Assembly: GCA_030817875.1 (NCBI GenBank)
Contig: JAUSZU010000001.1
Location: 1,054,001-1,118,000, forward strand
Direction: 5' to 3'
DNA: 64,000 bases
Source: Flavobacterium sp. W4I14
GTDB taxonomy: Bacteria; Bacteroidota; Bacteroidia; Sphingobacteriales; Sphingobacteriaceae
The notes beneath the pieces are model-generated. The model did no database searches, was not told the DNA's origin, and was given only the letters and a program-made list of their open reading frames with translations. Positions within the stretch are counted from its first letter, which is position 1, and the number at the start of each line of letters is the position of its first letter. Of the stretch, positions 17,159 through 24,982 are shown piece after piece. A program made the translations under genes and the position numbers.

Positions 17159-17725
17159 ATGAAAAACAGGACTATTGCTACAGAGACATTCAATTCCGGA
17201 AGAAGAAACTTTTTTCTGGACTTTAAAATGGCCAGGAATAATACTAATTATATACAGATTACCAGAAGTGATGAACAGCGGGATGGGACTTACACTAGCC
17301 GCCGGATCGTTGTCTTTCAGGAAGATTTTGAATTTCTTATCTCTGCCTTTTGTTCGCTGTTTACAACAGCTTCGCAAATTGGAGAAAGGGAAAAGTCTGT
17401 ACTTGATTTATTTCATGAGAAAAAGCAGGAGCGTATCTATGGAATTAAGGTGCTACCGGTCGAGTTAAGGCCAAGGGAAAAACTTTTATTGACAGGAGGG
17501 AATGCTATGAAAACAGCGGAATTGCTGGCCATACTGGTCGGCTCTGGAACACCTGATAATAGCGCGCTGGATATCGGCAATGAGATATTTAAAACCAGAG
17601 CCTTTGACCTGAAAGGGTTGGCCGGCATGAAACATGCTGATCTGTCACGGTTTAAAGGTATCGGTTCCGCAAAATCCAGTGTCGTGCTGGCAGCCATTGA
17701 ACTTGGCCGGAGAATCTTCAGCTAA
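17159..17725 (+). CDS. PUR-alpha-like domain fused to a RadC helix-hairpin-helix domain, MPN domain absent
   Basis: From ATG 17159 this is 188 residues. Residues about 12-70 (FFLDFKMARNNTNYIQITRS, RRIVVFQEDFEFLISAF) resemble the Bacteroidota PUR-family single-strand nucleic-acid-binding domain (DUF3276). Residues about 100-186 (LRPREKLL, TAELLAILVGSGTPDNSALD, FKGIGSAKS, AAIELGRRI) match the N-terminal HhH domain of RadC/UPF0758. The protein stops exactly where the JAB/MPN metallopeptidase-like domain would begin. ICE-borne RadC proteins are usually MPN-only. Function unknown; DNA binding is likely. Confidence 0.7.
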   Translation: MKNRTIATETFNSGRRNFFLDFKMARNNTNYIQITRSDEQRDGTYTSRRIVVFQEDFEFLISAFCSLFTTASQIGEREKSVLDLFHEKKQERIYGIKVLPVELRPREKLLLTGGNAMKTAELLAILVGSGTPDNSALDIGNEIFKTRAFDLKGLAGMKHADLSRFKGIGSAKSSVVLAAIELGRRIFS

Positions 17726-17780
17726 CAATTGATTTTTTTGATGTTTGTTATTGGCTGAGTTTCTCGCTCATTTAAGAATA

Positions 17781-17811
17781 ATACCCCGGAGGTAGTTTGC
17801 CTCCGGGGTAT
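17781..17811. terminator. Bidirectional terminator between convergent genes
   Basis: ATACCCCGGAGG and CCTCCGGGGTAT form a perfect 12-bp stem around a 7-base loop. It lies between the PUR/RadC gene (+) and the ORF6N gene (-), and is followed by TTTG on the + strand and T-rich sequence on the minus strand. Confidence 0.85.
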
Positions 17812-17818
17812 TTGCTTG

Positions 17819-18361
17819 CTATATCATGTCAGGTCTGAAGCCGATACGCTGTCTGGGTACCGGTTCAGGTATTGGTGGTGCAATAAGTTCATCCAAATAC
17901 TTAAATACAATTTCCAAATTTTTATCCTGGTTGTCCAGACGGTTTTTGATCTTTTCGATTTCTTGCCTTAAAACTGTGCTTTGTGCAATCGTTGAACGGA
18001 TTTTAGTAAATGTTCTGATGATTTCGATGTTCACCAGAATGGCCCGTTCACTGTTCAGGATACTTGAAAGCATTGCAACTCCCTGTTCTGTAAAAGCCAT
18101 AGTCCGATATTTTGAATACGTTCCATGTCCTAAGGTGCCAAATTGGCGCCTTAGGATTTTCTGTTCGTCATCGCTAAGTTCAAACATAAAATCTTCAGGG
18201 AATCTTAAAAGGTTTCTTTTTACCTGCCGCTTTAGCTGTTTGGTTTCGACCTGATAAAGATCAGCTAAATCACTGTCCAGCATTACTTTTTGATTTCTTA
18301 TGTGATATATTTTGCCTGTGATCGTTTCTTCGGTGATCGGGCGTTGTAGGTTATTTTCCAT
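17819..18361 (-). CDS. ORF6N-domain DNA-binding protein
   Basis: A 180-residue protein. The N-terminal ORF6N domain (about 12-105) shows IYHIRNQKVMLDSDLADLYQ, KRNLLRFPEDFMFELSDDE and MAFTEQGVAMLSSILNSERA, the conserved pattern of this phage- and element-associated family. A coiled coil follows (about 125-160), then a Pro-rich tail. Its start overlaps the end of the integrase gene by 11 bases, so it is translated from the integrase transcript. Such proteins are thought to be regulators; its coupling suggests control of excision or integration, which is inferred. Confidence 0.8.
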   Translation of the reverse strand: MENNLQRPITEETITGKIYHIRNQKVMLDSDLADLYQVETKQLKRQVKRNLLRFPEDFMFELSDDEQKILRRQFGTLGHGTYSKYRTMAFTEQGVAMLSSILNSERAILVNIEIIRTFTKIRSTIAQSTVLRQEIEKIKNRLDNQDKNLEIVFKYLDELIAPPIPEPVPRQRIGFRPDMI

Positions 18362-19619
18362 TATTATTCGTTATGGTGTAGTTATAATTTATACCGGTAG
18401 GCTTTTTTGGCTTGCCGACAAGTTTTTCCCTTAATATGGCCATATCTCTTCCTACTTTTATGTCCAGTGTCTTGGCATAATGCTGGGTAGTTCTTATATC
18501 TTTATGTCCGAGCATTTTGCTTACTGTTTCGATGGGAACCCCGTTTTGAAGGGTAATCGTTGTGGCAAAGGTATGTCGGGCAATGTGGTAGGATAGTGGA
18601 ATTTTGACGTCGCATAAATCTGCGATTTCCTTGAGGTAGGCATTCATTTTTTGATTAGAGCTAACGGGGAAAGCTTTATCTTGATCGATGGATAGTGGGT
18701 GATTTTTATATTTATCGAGCAAGGTGATTGCCTTTGGCAACAGTGGTAACCTGGTTGGAGTGCCTGTCTTTTGTCGGTTGATAATAATCCATTTCTCATC
18801 TCCATTTTTATCAATGATTTGTGATCTTTTCAACTGATAAATATCTATATAAGCAAGTCCTGTATAACAACTGAAGAGAAATATATCTTTAACACGATCC
18901 AGTCGTTCGTTTCCAAACTCCCGGATTTCTAACAGCGTTATCTGCTCTTGTGAAAGGCATGGTCTTTCAACCACTTTTACCTTTGCTTTAAAATTAGCGA
19001 ATGGGTCTCTGTTAATCCATCCGTTTGCCAGGCAAAGCTTTATGATTTTTTTAAGGTTTTTGATATATTTAACAGCTGAGTTATTGTTGCATTTCCTTGT
19101 CGTTCTAAGAAAGAACTCAAAGTCTGTTAAAAATTCATGGTTAATTTTTCTGATGTCAATATCTTGAATTTTGTGCTTTTCCCTTAAAAATTGTTCGACA
19201 TGTCTTAGCGCAGTCTGGTATCGGAGCAATGTCATTGGTGCGAACTCTATCCCCACCATTGCTTCCATTTCTTGATTGTGAGCTTTAAATACCTCTTTCA
19301 GTTTTCTAATTCTGTGTTTTTTTCCAAGAAACTCATTCATAAGTGTTTGGGCAGTGAGTTCCTCATCCCTGATTAAAATCTGTCTGTGTGCCTCCTGGAC
19401 TTTCAACTCTAGTTGATGGAGAAAAAGGTTAAGCGTTTTTGCTTTTTCAGTTCGGCCTTTAAATTTACCGTTGTCCCAATCTTCCTCCTTGCATTGTTTG
19501 CCAGTGGCAGCTTCAGAACGCTTTTTGTCAACAGTTATCCTTAAATAAACTGATGTACTACCATTTTGGTCTGTGTTTCTTCTCTTTAGAAAGAAGAGTA
19601 AACTGAAATTTCTTTTCAT
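18351..19619 (-). CDS. int: Tyrosine-type integrase of the ICE (IntDOT-like, first catalytic Arg missing)
   Basis: Site-specific recombinase, 422 residues. An arm-type DNA-binding region (about 1-90) is followed by a SAM-like core-binding domain (about 110-210) and the catalytic domain. Catalytic residues visible: K284, HIAR (H345, R348), H372 in LGHKD, Y381 in QHYAK. Where the first Arg is expected (CYTGLxY) the residue is A256. IntDOT of CTnDOT also lacks this Arg, so activity is likely. The gene ends next to ORF6N and starts 261 bases from the ssrA 3' end, its probable target. Confidence 0.92.
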   Translation of the reverse strand: MKRNFSLLFFLKRRNTDQNGSTSVYLRITVDKKRSEAATGKQCKEEDWDNGKFKGRTEKAKTLNLFLHQLELKVQEAHRQILIRDEELTAQTLMNEFLGKKHRIRKLKEVFKAHNQEMEAMVGIEFAPMTLLRYQTALRHVEQFLREKHKIQDIDIRKINHEFLTDFEFFLRTTRKCNNNSAVKYIKNLKKIIKLCLANGWINRDPFANFKAKVKVVERPCLSQEQITLLEIREFGNERLDRVKDIFLFSCYTGLAYIDIYQLKRSQIIDKNGDEKWIIINRQKTGTPTRLPLLPKAITLLDKYKNHPLSIDQDKAFPVSSNQKMNAYLKEIADLCDVKIPLSYHIARHTFATTITLQNGVPIETVSKMLGHKDIRTTQHYAKTLDIKVGRDMAILREKLVGKPKKPTGINYNYTITNNNGK

Positions 19620-19717
19620 AAAAGTAATCTTAAAAGGTGAATAAAGTTAAGATTGCAGTCAAAAAAAGTCAAGATGTGTGCGAGGTAAACTAGTTGAAAA
19701 TCAATTTGTTATCCTCG

Positions 19718-19758
19718 AAAAGGTGCCTCAGGTTTTAAGTTGTCCTGAGGCACCTTTT
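19718..19758. repeat. Inverted repeat in the integrase-ssrA interval (candidate recombination or regulatory site)
   Basis: AAAAGGTGCCTCAGG and CCTGAGGCACCTTTT form a perfect 15-bp inverted repeat with an 11-base spacer. A further half-copy AAGGCACCT follows at 19759-19767. It lies upstream of int, where accessory or core sites of the recombinase are expected, but a terminator-like hairpin is equally possible. Confidence 0.5.
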
Positions 19759-19813
19759 AAGGCACCTCACATATGCGTTATTTGGTCAAAAAAGCCACTA
19801 AATGTCAAAAAAC

Positions 19814-19846
19814 AAAAGCCTGCAAATTGTTGATTTGCAGGCTTTT
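19814..19846 (-). terminator. Terminator of ssrA
   Basis: AAAAGCCTGCAAAT and ATTTGCAGGCTTTT pair perfectly over 14 bp with a 5-base loop; on the minus strand the stem is followed by GTTTTTTG. It sits 35 bases beyond the mature tmRNA 3' end. Confidence 0.85.
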
Positions 19847-19880
19847 AGTGTTTTTTGGTGAATTTTGTTACTGATTCCAG

Positions 19881-20244
19881 TGGAGCCGAAGGGAGTCGAA
19901 CCCTTGTCCAGTTGTGAGATAAATTATACCTTCTACATGCTTATTTTTCAATTGATTTTAGGGAAATAAACGGGCTGAAAACCGACCTTATTTAAATTCC
20001 TTAGATACTTTATCTCACTTTAAGTCGTATCTCCTTAAAGCCAGCTTTGTTGTTTCGATGCCCCAGATTCTAACCCAACAATGCAGCAGTTAGAGGGACA
20101 AAAGCTATTTAGTTCTAAACTAAGCAGCTAAGGCGTAAGTATTTTCGCCAACTAAAATGTGAACGTTCACTTTAAGTGCTCTCCGTACAACGCACTGCAT
20201 GCTAACATAACCTTCGCCACCCTGTCAAATCCAAGAACGGCCCC
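19881..20244 (-). ncRNA. ssrA: Transfer-messenger RNA (tmRNA)
   Basis: The RNA that rescues stalled ribosomes. The 5' end GGGGCCG (20244) pairs with CGGCTCC near the 3' end (19882-19888), discriminator A at 19881; CCA is not encoded. The T-arm GGTTCGACTCCC is present, and GGGGCCGTTCTTGGATTTGA is the usual Bacteroidota tmRNA start. The tag frame at 20150-20121 reads GGC GAA AAT ACT TAC GCC TTA GCT GCT TAG, i.e. GENTYALAA. Length 364 fits. It is adjacent to an integrase, a known use of ssrA 3' ends as attachment sites. Confidence 0.95.
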
Positions 20245-20260
20245 TTTTCAGTTTACAATT

Positions 20261-20309
20261 ATCATTTATCAATTATCAATTATCAATTATCAATTATCAA
20301 TTATCAATT
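20261..20309. repeat. Tandem 7-bp array in the ssrA 5' leader
   Basis: Seven head-to-tail copies of ATCAATT (the first is ATCATTT), starting 17 bases upstream of the mature tmRNA 5' end. On the minus strand a TATATTTG box at 20331-20324 could be the promoter -7 element, which would place the array inside the precursor leader. Confidence 0.85.
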
Positions 20310-20340
20310 GCAAAACTGGATTACAAATATAAGAAAAAAT

Positions 20341-20460
20341 TATTGGTTAACTGGTTAATTGTTTAAATCGGTTAACTGATGCGATAACCTCAGCAATTAA
20401 ACAATTAACCAGTTTAACAATTAAGCAAATTTATACAGTTAACCGATTAACCATTTCCAA
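20341..20460. repeat. AT-rich interspersed GGTTAA/TTAACC cluster
   Basis: Multiple copies of TGGTTAA and its complement, with CGGTTAACTG near the start and CAGTTAACCG near the end forming an imperfect inverted repeat. It separates ssrA from the aminotransferase gene and holds no ORF. Confidence 0.6.
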
Positions 20461-20463
20461 CAA

Positions 20464-21663
20464 TTAACCCACTCTTCCCGGATATTGTTGCAATGCTACT
20501 TCTAAACAGTCCATCGCTGCGTTTAAATCATCAGTATTTAACACGTATGCCATACGTACTTCGTTTTTACCAGAACCTGGGGTAGAATAGAAGCCCGTTG
20601 CAGGCGCCATCATTACCGTTTGGTTATTATGTGTAAAATCTTCTAAAATCCACTGACAGAATTTATCAGCATCATCAATGGGGAATTTTGCTACCACGTA
20701 AAATGCACCGCCCGGATTAGGGCAGAAAACACCTTCGATATTATTTAACCGATTAACCAAAGTATCACGGCGCAAAGTATATTCGATATTTACTTTTTCG
20801 AAATAACTATCAGGTGTATCAACAGCCGCTGCACCAGCAATTTGTTCAACCATACCCGGACTTAATCTTGCTTGTGCAAATTTTAATCCTGATGCAATAA
20901 CATCTTTGTTTTTGGTGATTAAACAACCTAAACGCGCACCACAAGCGCTGTAACGTTTAGAAATCGTATCCATAATCACCACATTTTCATCTAAACCATC
21001 TAAATGCATCGGAGAAATAAATTCTCTTCCATCATAACAGAATTCGCGATAAGCTTCGTCTGAGAATAAAAATAGATCGTATTTAACACAAAGTGTTTTT
21101 AACGCCTCTAATTCTGCTCTTGAATATAAATAACCAGTTGGGTTATTAGGGTTACAAATGATGATTGCCTTCGTTTTTTCCGTAATCAGTTTTTCGAATT
21201 CGGCAATCGGAGGCAAAGCAAAACCATTTTCAATGTAAGAAAGGATGGGTTTTACCACCACATTGCTCATGCAGGCAAAACCATTATAATTGGCATAAAA
21301 AGGTTCTGGAATGATAATTTCATCGCCCTCGTTTACGCAGGTTTGCATGGCAATGGTGATGGCCTCAGAACCACCAACTGTTACCAATATATTTTCGGGT
21401 GTAATATTGTAACCCAGTTTATTGTAGTATTCGGTAAGTTTTAAGCGGTAGGCAAGTGTACCTTCTGATGGAGTATAGGCCCAAACATTAAAATCAATGT
21501 TTTTGATGGCGTTTAACATTCCTTCAGGTGTTTCGATATCTGGTTGACCAATATTTAAATGGAAAACTTTTTTACCATCTTTTTTAGCTTGATCTGCAAA
21601 TGGAGTTAACTTTCTGATTGGTGATGCAGGCATCTGCACACCTTTTTGTGAAATTTTTGGCAT
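20464..21663 (-). CDS. PLP-dependent class I/II aminotransferase (aspartate/aromatic type)
   Basis: A cytosolic fold-type I aminotransferase of 399 residues. Residues seen: NPNNPTG (171-177), SDEAY (201-205) with the PLP-ring Asp, and the Schiff-base lysine K236 in DTISKRYSACGAR. Length and motifs fit the AspC/AAT-I family. The substrate could be aspartate or phenylpyruvate/4-hydroxyphenylpyruvate; no other aminotransferase is seen among the aromatic genes 7-15 kb away, but that is only suggestive. Monocistronic or read through from the DUF1573 gene. Confidence 0.85.
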   Translation of the reverse strand: MPKISQKGVQMPASPIRKLTPFADQAKKDGKKVFHLNIGQPDIETPEGMLNAIKNIDFNVWAYTPSEGTLAYRLKLTEYYNKLGYNITPENILVTVGGSEAITIAMQTCVNEGDEIIIPEPFYANYNGFACMSNVVVKPILSYIENGFALPPIAEFEKLITEKTKAIIICNPNNPTGYLYSRAELEALKTLCVKYDLFLFSDEAYREFCYDGREFISPMHLDGLDENVVIMDTISKRYSACGARLGCLITKNKDVIASGLKFAQARLSPGMVEQIAGAAAVDTPDSYFEKVNIEYTLRRDTLVNRLNNIEGVFCPNPGGAFYVVAKFPIDDADKFCQWILEDFTHNNQTVMMAPATGFYSTPGSGKNEVRMAYVLNTDDLNAAMDCLEVALQQYPGRVG

Positions 21664-21675
21664 GGCACAAAAATA

Positions 21676-21705
21676 AAAAAGTCCCGATGAAAATCGGGAC
21701 TTTTT
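21676..21705 (-). terminator. Terminator after the DUF1573 gene
   Basis: AAAAAGTCCCGAT, GAAA loop, ATCGGGACTTTTT: a 13-bp stem 20 bases past the DUF1573 stop on the minus strand and just upstream of the aminotransferase start. No leader peptide is seen between, so it is read as a terminator, not an attenuator. Confidence 0.85.
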
Positions 21706-21725
21706 AAATATTATCGTTTAAATAA

Positions 21726-22118
21726 TTATTTCGAAGCTGTGGCAACCGTTTCACCTTTAATGTAAAGCACTTTAATTGGTGTTTTAGCATTTGAAGTAAT
21801 GGTTACAGCTTTTGAAAAAGTTGATGGACCAGCAGCTGCGTTAAATGTTACCGAAATTACACCCGTTTCACCTTTTTTCAATGGGGTTGAAGTGTATTTA
21901 GGTACTGTACATCCACAACTTGCTTCAGCTTTGGTAATAATTAATGGCTCTTCGCCAATATTGGTGTATTTGAAATCGTAAGTTACTGGTTTGTTTAAAA
22001 CGATTTTACCGAAATCGTGAGTTTCCGATTCAAATTTAAACTCTGCAGGTTTAGTTTGCGCATTTACGGCAATACCTAAACCTAAAACAAAAGCGAATAA
22101 TACTAAGATCTTTTTCAT
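21726..22118 (-). CDS. DUF1573 exported protein
   Basis: A 130-residue protein with a signal peptide (cleavage near VNAQ, residue 19-21). The mature part contains FESETHDFGKIVLNKPVTYD, F-x-YTNIGEEPLIITKAEASC and GCTVPKY-x-S-TPLKKGETG, the complete DUF1573 immunoglobulin-like pattern. Such periplasmic proteins are widespread in Bacteroidota with unknown function. It is divergent from the E1 dehydrogenase gene. Confidence 0.88.
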   Translation of the reverse strand: MKKILVLFAFVLGLGIAVNAQTKPAEFKFESETHDFGKIVLNKPVTYDFKYTNIGEEPLIITKAEASCGCTVPKYTSTPLKKGETGVISVTFNAAAGPSTFSKAVTITSNAKTPIKVLYIKGETVATASK

Positions 22119-22258
22119 GTTATGTGGTTGTATTTTATTTTTTAAATTCTAAAACAAATTTAATGTTTTCATATTAAAACAAAAACTATTCCAAATATAT
22201 TTTACAAATCCATATATAATTTTACAATGGAGGATAAAGGCAAACTTTTAATTTTGTA

Positions 22259-22266
22259 TATATTTG
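22259..22266 (+). promoter_or_regulatory. Candidate -7 promoter element for the E1 dehydrogenase gene
   Basis: TATATTTG matches the Bacteroidota TAnnTTTG box 23 bases before the ATG at 22289. No clear TTTG -33 box is seen at the right distance, so support is partial. Confidence 0.4.
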
Positions 22267-22288
22267 CCGCAACCAATCTTTGATTACT

Positions 22289-24709
22289 ATGCCGAATGAA
22301 AAATTGATGACCAACACTATTGATGCTTCAGAACTCAGTTTTAACGATTTTAAATCTATCGTTATAAACGACTATAAAATAGCCTTTGAAAGTAGGCAGG
22401 CCAGTATTTTAGGCCGTAGAGAAGTATTGACAGGGAAGGCTAAATTTGGCATTTTTGGCGATGGAAAAGAGGTACCCCAGGTGGCTATGGCGAAAGCTTT
22501 TAAAAACGGCGATTGGCGCTCGGGCTATTACCGCGATCAGACTTTTGCATTTGCAACAGGGATTTCTACCATTAAAGAATTTTTTGCACAGCTTTATGCC
22601 AATCCAACCGACGGAGCTGATCCGTTTTCTGGTGGAAGGCAAATGAACTGCCATTTTGCGACAAAATCAATTAACGAAGATGGAAGCTGGAACGATTTAA
22701 CGCAGATTAAAAACTGTTCATCAGATATTTCTCCTACCGGTGGCCAGATGGCCCGTTTGGTTGGCTTAGCTTATGCCTCTAAATTATTTAGGCAAAATAA
22801 GGAGCTGGATTACTTAAAGCACTTTTCGGTTAACGGAAATGAAGTTGCTTTTGGTACCATTGGTAATGCATCAACTTCTGAAGGGGTGTTTTTTGAAGCC
22901 ATTAATGCTGCGGGCGTTTTGCAGATACCCATGGCGATCTCGATTTGGGATGATGCTTATGGCATTTCAGTTCCGGCAAAATATCAAACTACAAAAGAAG
23001 ATATTTCTGAAGTTTTAAAAGGCTTTCAGCGCGAACCTGATCAACCAGGGTATGAAATTTATAAAGTAAAGGGCTGGGATTATCCAGCTTTATGCGAGGT
23101 GTATGAAAAAGCAATAAATGTATGTAGAGACGAACATGTACCTGTTTTAATTCACGTTACCGAACTTACTCAACCTCAAGGTCACTCTACCTCTGGCTCG
23201 CACGAAAGGTATAAATCAAAAGATCGTTTAGCTTGGGAAACCGAACACGATTGCATCCTGAAAATGCGTGCCTGGATGCTCGATTCTGCAGTAGCAACCG
23301 AAGAGGAAATTGCAGAGATTGAAAAAGAGGCGAAAATTTTTGTTCGTAATGCACAAAAGGAAGCTTGGAATGAGTTTTTAGATAGCATTAAACCCGAGCA
23401 AAAACAAGTGGTTGATTTAATTGGGGGTGTAGCTAAACATCAACCAGAACTGGCCAGAATTGCTGCAAATCTAGCTTCAACTGCCGATGCGCAGCGCAGG
23501 GAGGTTTTTACGGCCGTACGAAAAGCCATTCGCTTATCGGCTAGTTTTAATTCCCCAGAACGCGATGAACTGCTAACCTGGTATAAACAGCAGGCCAAAT
23601 TTAATCACGACCGTTATAATTCTAAACTGCATACTGATGGCAAAGAAAGTCCGGATATGATTGCAGTGGTGAACGCGGCATATGATGAACAATCGAAAAT
23701 GGTCGACGGTAGGGAAGTGCTTAATGCCTGCTTTAACGAGAACTTTGCCCGCGATCCTCGTTTAGTGGCTTTCGGAGAAGATTTAGGAAATATTGGCGAT
23801 GTAAATCAAGGCTTTGCAGGTTTACAGGCTAAATATGGTGAGTTGAGGATTACCGATACTGGAATTAGAGAAATGACCATTATGGGGCAAGGCATTGGTT
23901 TGGCCATGAGGGGTTTAAAACCGATTGCTGAAATACAATATCTTGATTATTTGATTTTTGCACTAAATGTACTCAGCGACGATTTAGCATCGCTTTCATA
24001 CCGAACCAAAGGGATTCAAAAAGCACCTGTTATTGTGCGTACCCGTGGTCATCGATTGGAAGGAGTCTGGCATTCAGGTTCACCGATTAGCATGATTTTG
24101 GGGGCTTTAAGGGGGATGCATTTATGTGTACCAAGAAACATGACTCAAGCTGCCGGCATGTACAACACCCTTTTTAGGGCTGATGAGCCTGCCGTGGTAA
24201 TTGAATGTTTAAATGGTTACCGACTTAAAGAAAAACTACCTATCAATGTTGGCGATTTTACGGTTCCATTAGGTAAAGCAGAGGTTTTAGAAGAAGGAAC
24301 TGATATAACCGTAGTATCTTACGGGTCGTCCTTAAAAATTGTTCAGGAAGCGGCAGAAGAATTGAGCTTATTGGGCATTTCTGTAGAAATTATAGATCCT
24401 CAAACTTTATTACCTTTCGATACCACTCAGGTTTGTGTAAACTCCCTTGCCAAAACCAATAAATTACTGGTTGTGGATGAGGACGTTCCCGGAGGTGCAT
24501 CCGCATATATCCTGCAAAAGGTACTCGAAGAACAAAAAGGTTATTTCCATTTAGATGGCCAGCCGAAAACATTATCGGCTAAAGCACACCGTCCGCCATT
24601 TGGATCTGATGGGGATTATTTCAGTAAACCGTCGGTTGATGATGTAATTGAAACCATTTACCAGATGATGCACGATGCAAATCCAACTAAATACCCCGCA
24701 TTTTTTTAA
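22289..24709 (+). CDS. 2-oxoacid dehydrogenase E1 component, fused alpha and beta subunits
   Basis: A thiamine-diphosphate enzyme of 806 residues from ATG 22289 (a TTG three codons upstream is also possible). The N-terminal alpha part contains GTIGNASTSEGVFFEAINAA and WDDAYGISVPAKYQ, the cofactor region; the C-terminal beta part (from about 470) contains VAFGEDLGNIGDVNQGFAGL and KAPVIVRTRGH. This fused form is common in Bacteroidota and is usually annotated 2-oxoisovalerate dehydrogenase (branched-chain amino-acid breakdown). E2 and E3 genes are not in the window. Confidence 0.9.
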   Translation: MPNEKLMTNTIDASELSFNDFKSIVINDYKIAFESRQASILGRREVLTGKAKFGIFGDGKEVPQVAMAKAFKNGDWRSGYYRDQTFAFATGISTIKEFFAQLYANPTDGADPFSGGRQMNCHFATKSINEDGSWNDLTQIKNCSSDISPTGGQMARLVGLAYASKLFRQNKELDYLKHFSVNGNEVAFGTIGNASTSEGVFFEAINAAGVLQIPMAISIWDDAYGISVPAKYQTTKEDISEVLKGFQREPDQPGYEIYKVKGWDYPALCEVYEKAINVCRDEHVPVLIHVTELTQPQGHSTSGSHERYKSKDRLAWETEHDCILKMRAWMLDSAVATEEEIAEIEKEAKIFVRNAQKEAWNEFLDSIKPEQKQVVDLIGGVAKHQPELARIAANLASTADAQRREVFTAVRKAIRLSASFNSPERDELLTWYKQQAKFNHDRYNSKLHTDGKESPDMIAVVNAAYDEQSKMVDGREVLNACFNENFARDPRLVAFGEDLGNIGDVNQGFAGLQAKYGELRITDTGIREMTIMGQGIGLAMRGLKPIAEIQYLDYLIFALNVLSDDLASLSYRTKGIQKAPVIVRTRGHRLEGVWHSGSPISMILGALRGMHLCVPRNMTQAAGMYNTLFRADEPAVVIECLNGYRLKEKLPINVGDFTVPLGKAEVLEEGTDITVVSYGSSLKIVQEAAEELSLLGISVEIIDPQTLLPFDTTQVCVNSLAKTNKLLVVDEDVPGGASAYILQKVLEEQKGYFHLDGQPKTLSAKAHRPPFGSDGDYFSKPSVDDVIETIYQMMHDANPTKYPAFF

Positions 24710-24820
24710 TAAATCAATCGCTGGGGCATAAGATTTAACCGTCTGAATAACTTACAGGGTTTATAAATCAATTTCTTATTTTGTTTATGCTTAAACGATT
24801 TAGATTTTGATAAAAAGGTA

Positions 24821-24850
24821 AAAAACTGGTTACTATTGATCAGTTTTTTA
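24821..24850 (+). terminator. Probable terminator after the E1 dehydrogenase gene
   Basis: AAAAACTG and CAGTTTTT pair across a 12-base loop and are followed by further T. It lies 112 bases past the stop. The rest of 24710-24982 shows no ORF. Confidence 0.55.
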
Positions 24851-24982
24851 ATTACTTTTATAAACCAAACCTATTTTGTTATTTCAGTATGTTTTATCTC
24901 AGCCCGGACATGAAACGCTGTCATTTTCAAGATTTTTTATGCTCATTATATAGAAGAAACAAATCATTGGTTTGATCTGAAA

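Larger units (their letters stand above)
19620..19900. other. Probable ICE-chromosome junction (attachment end at ssrA)
   Basis: The integrase gene starts at 19619 and the tmRNA 3' end is at 19881. Tyrosine integrases commonly act on the T-arm/3' end of tRNA and tmRNA genes, so the junction lies in this interval. The exact core cannot be read because the other end of the element is outside the window and no second copy of the tmRNA 3' sequence is visible. Confidence 0.55.

Noticed and set aside
1..20244. Antibiotic resistance or defence cargo in the ICE
   Set aside because: All genes visible here are transfer, regulation or integration genes; cargo, if any, is left of the window.
20261..20309. 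Short-period array as a CRISPR
   Set aside because: Units are 7 bp without spacers and there are no cas genes.
21676..21705. Hairpin before the aminotransferase as a second attenuator
   Set aside because: It follows the DUF1573 stop by 20 bases and no leader ORF lies between, so it is an ordinary terminator.
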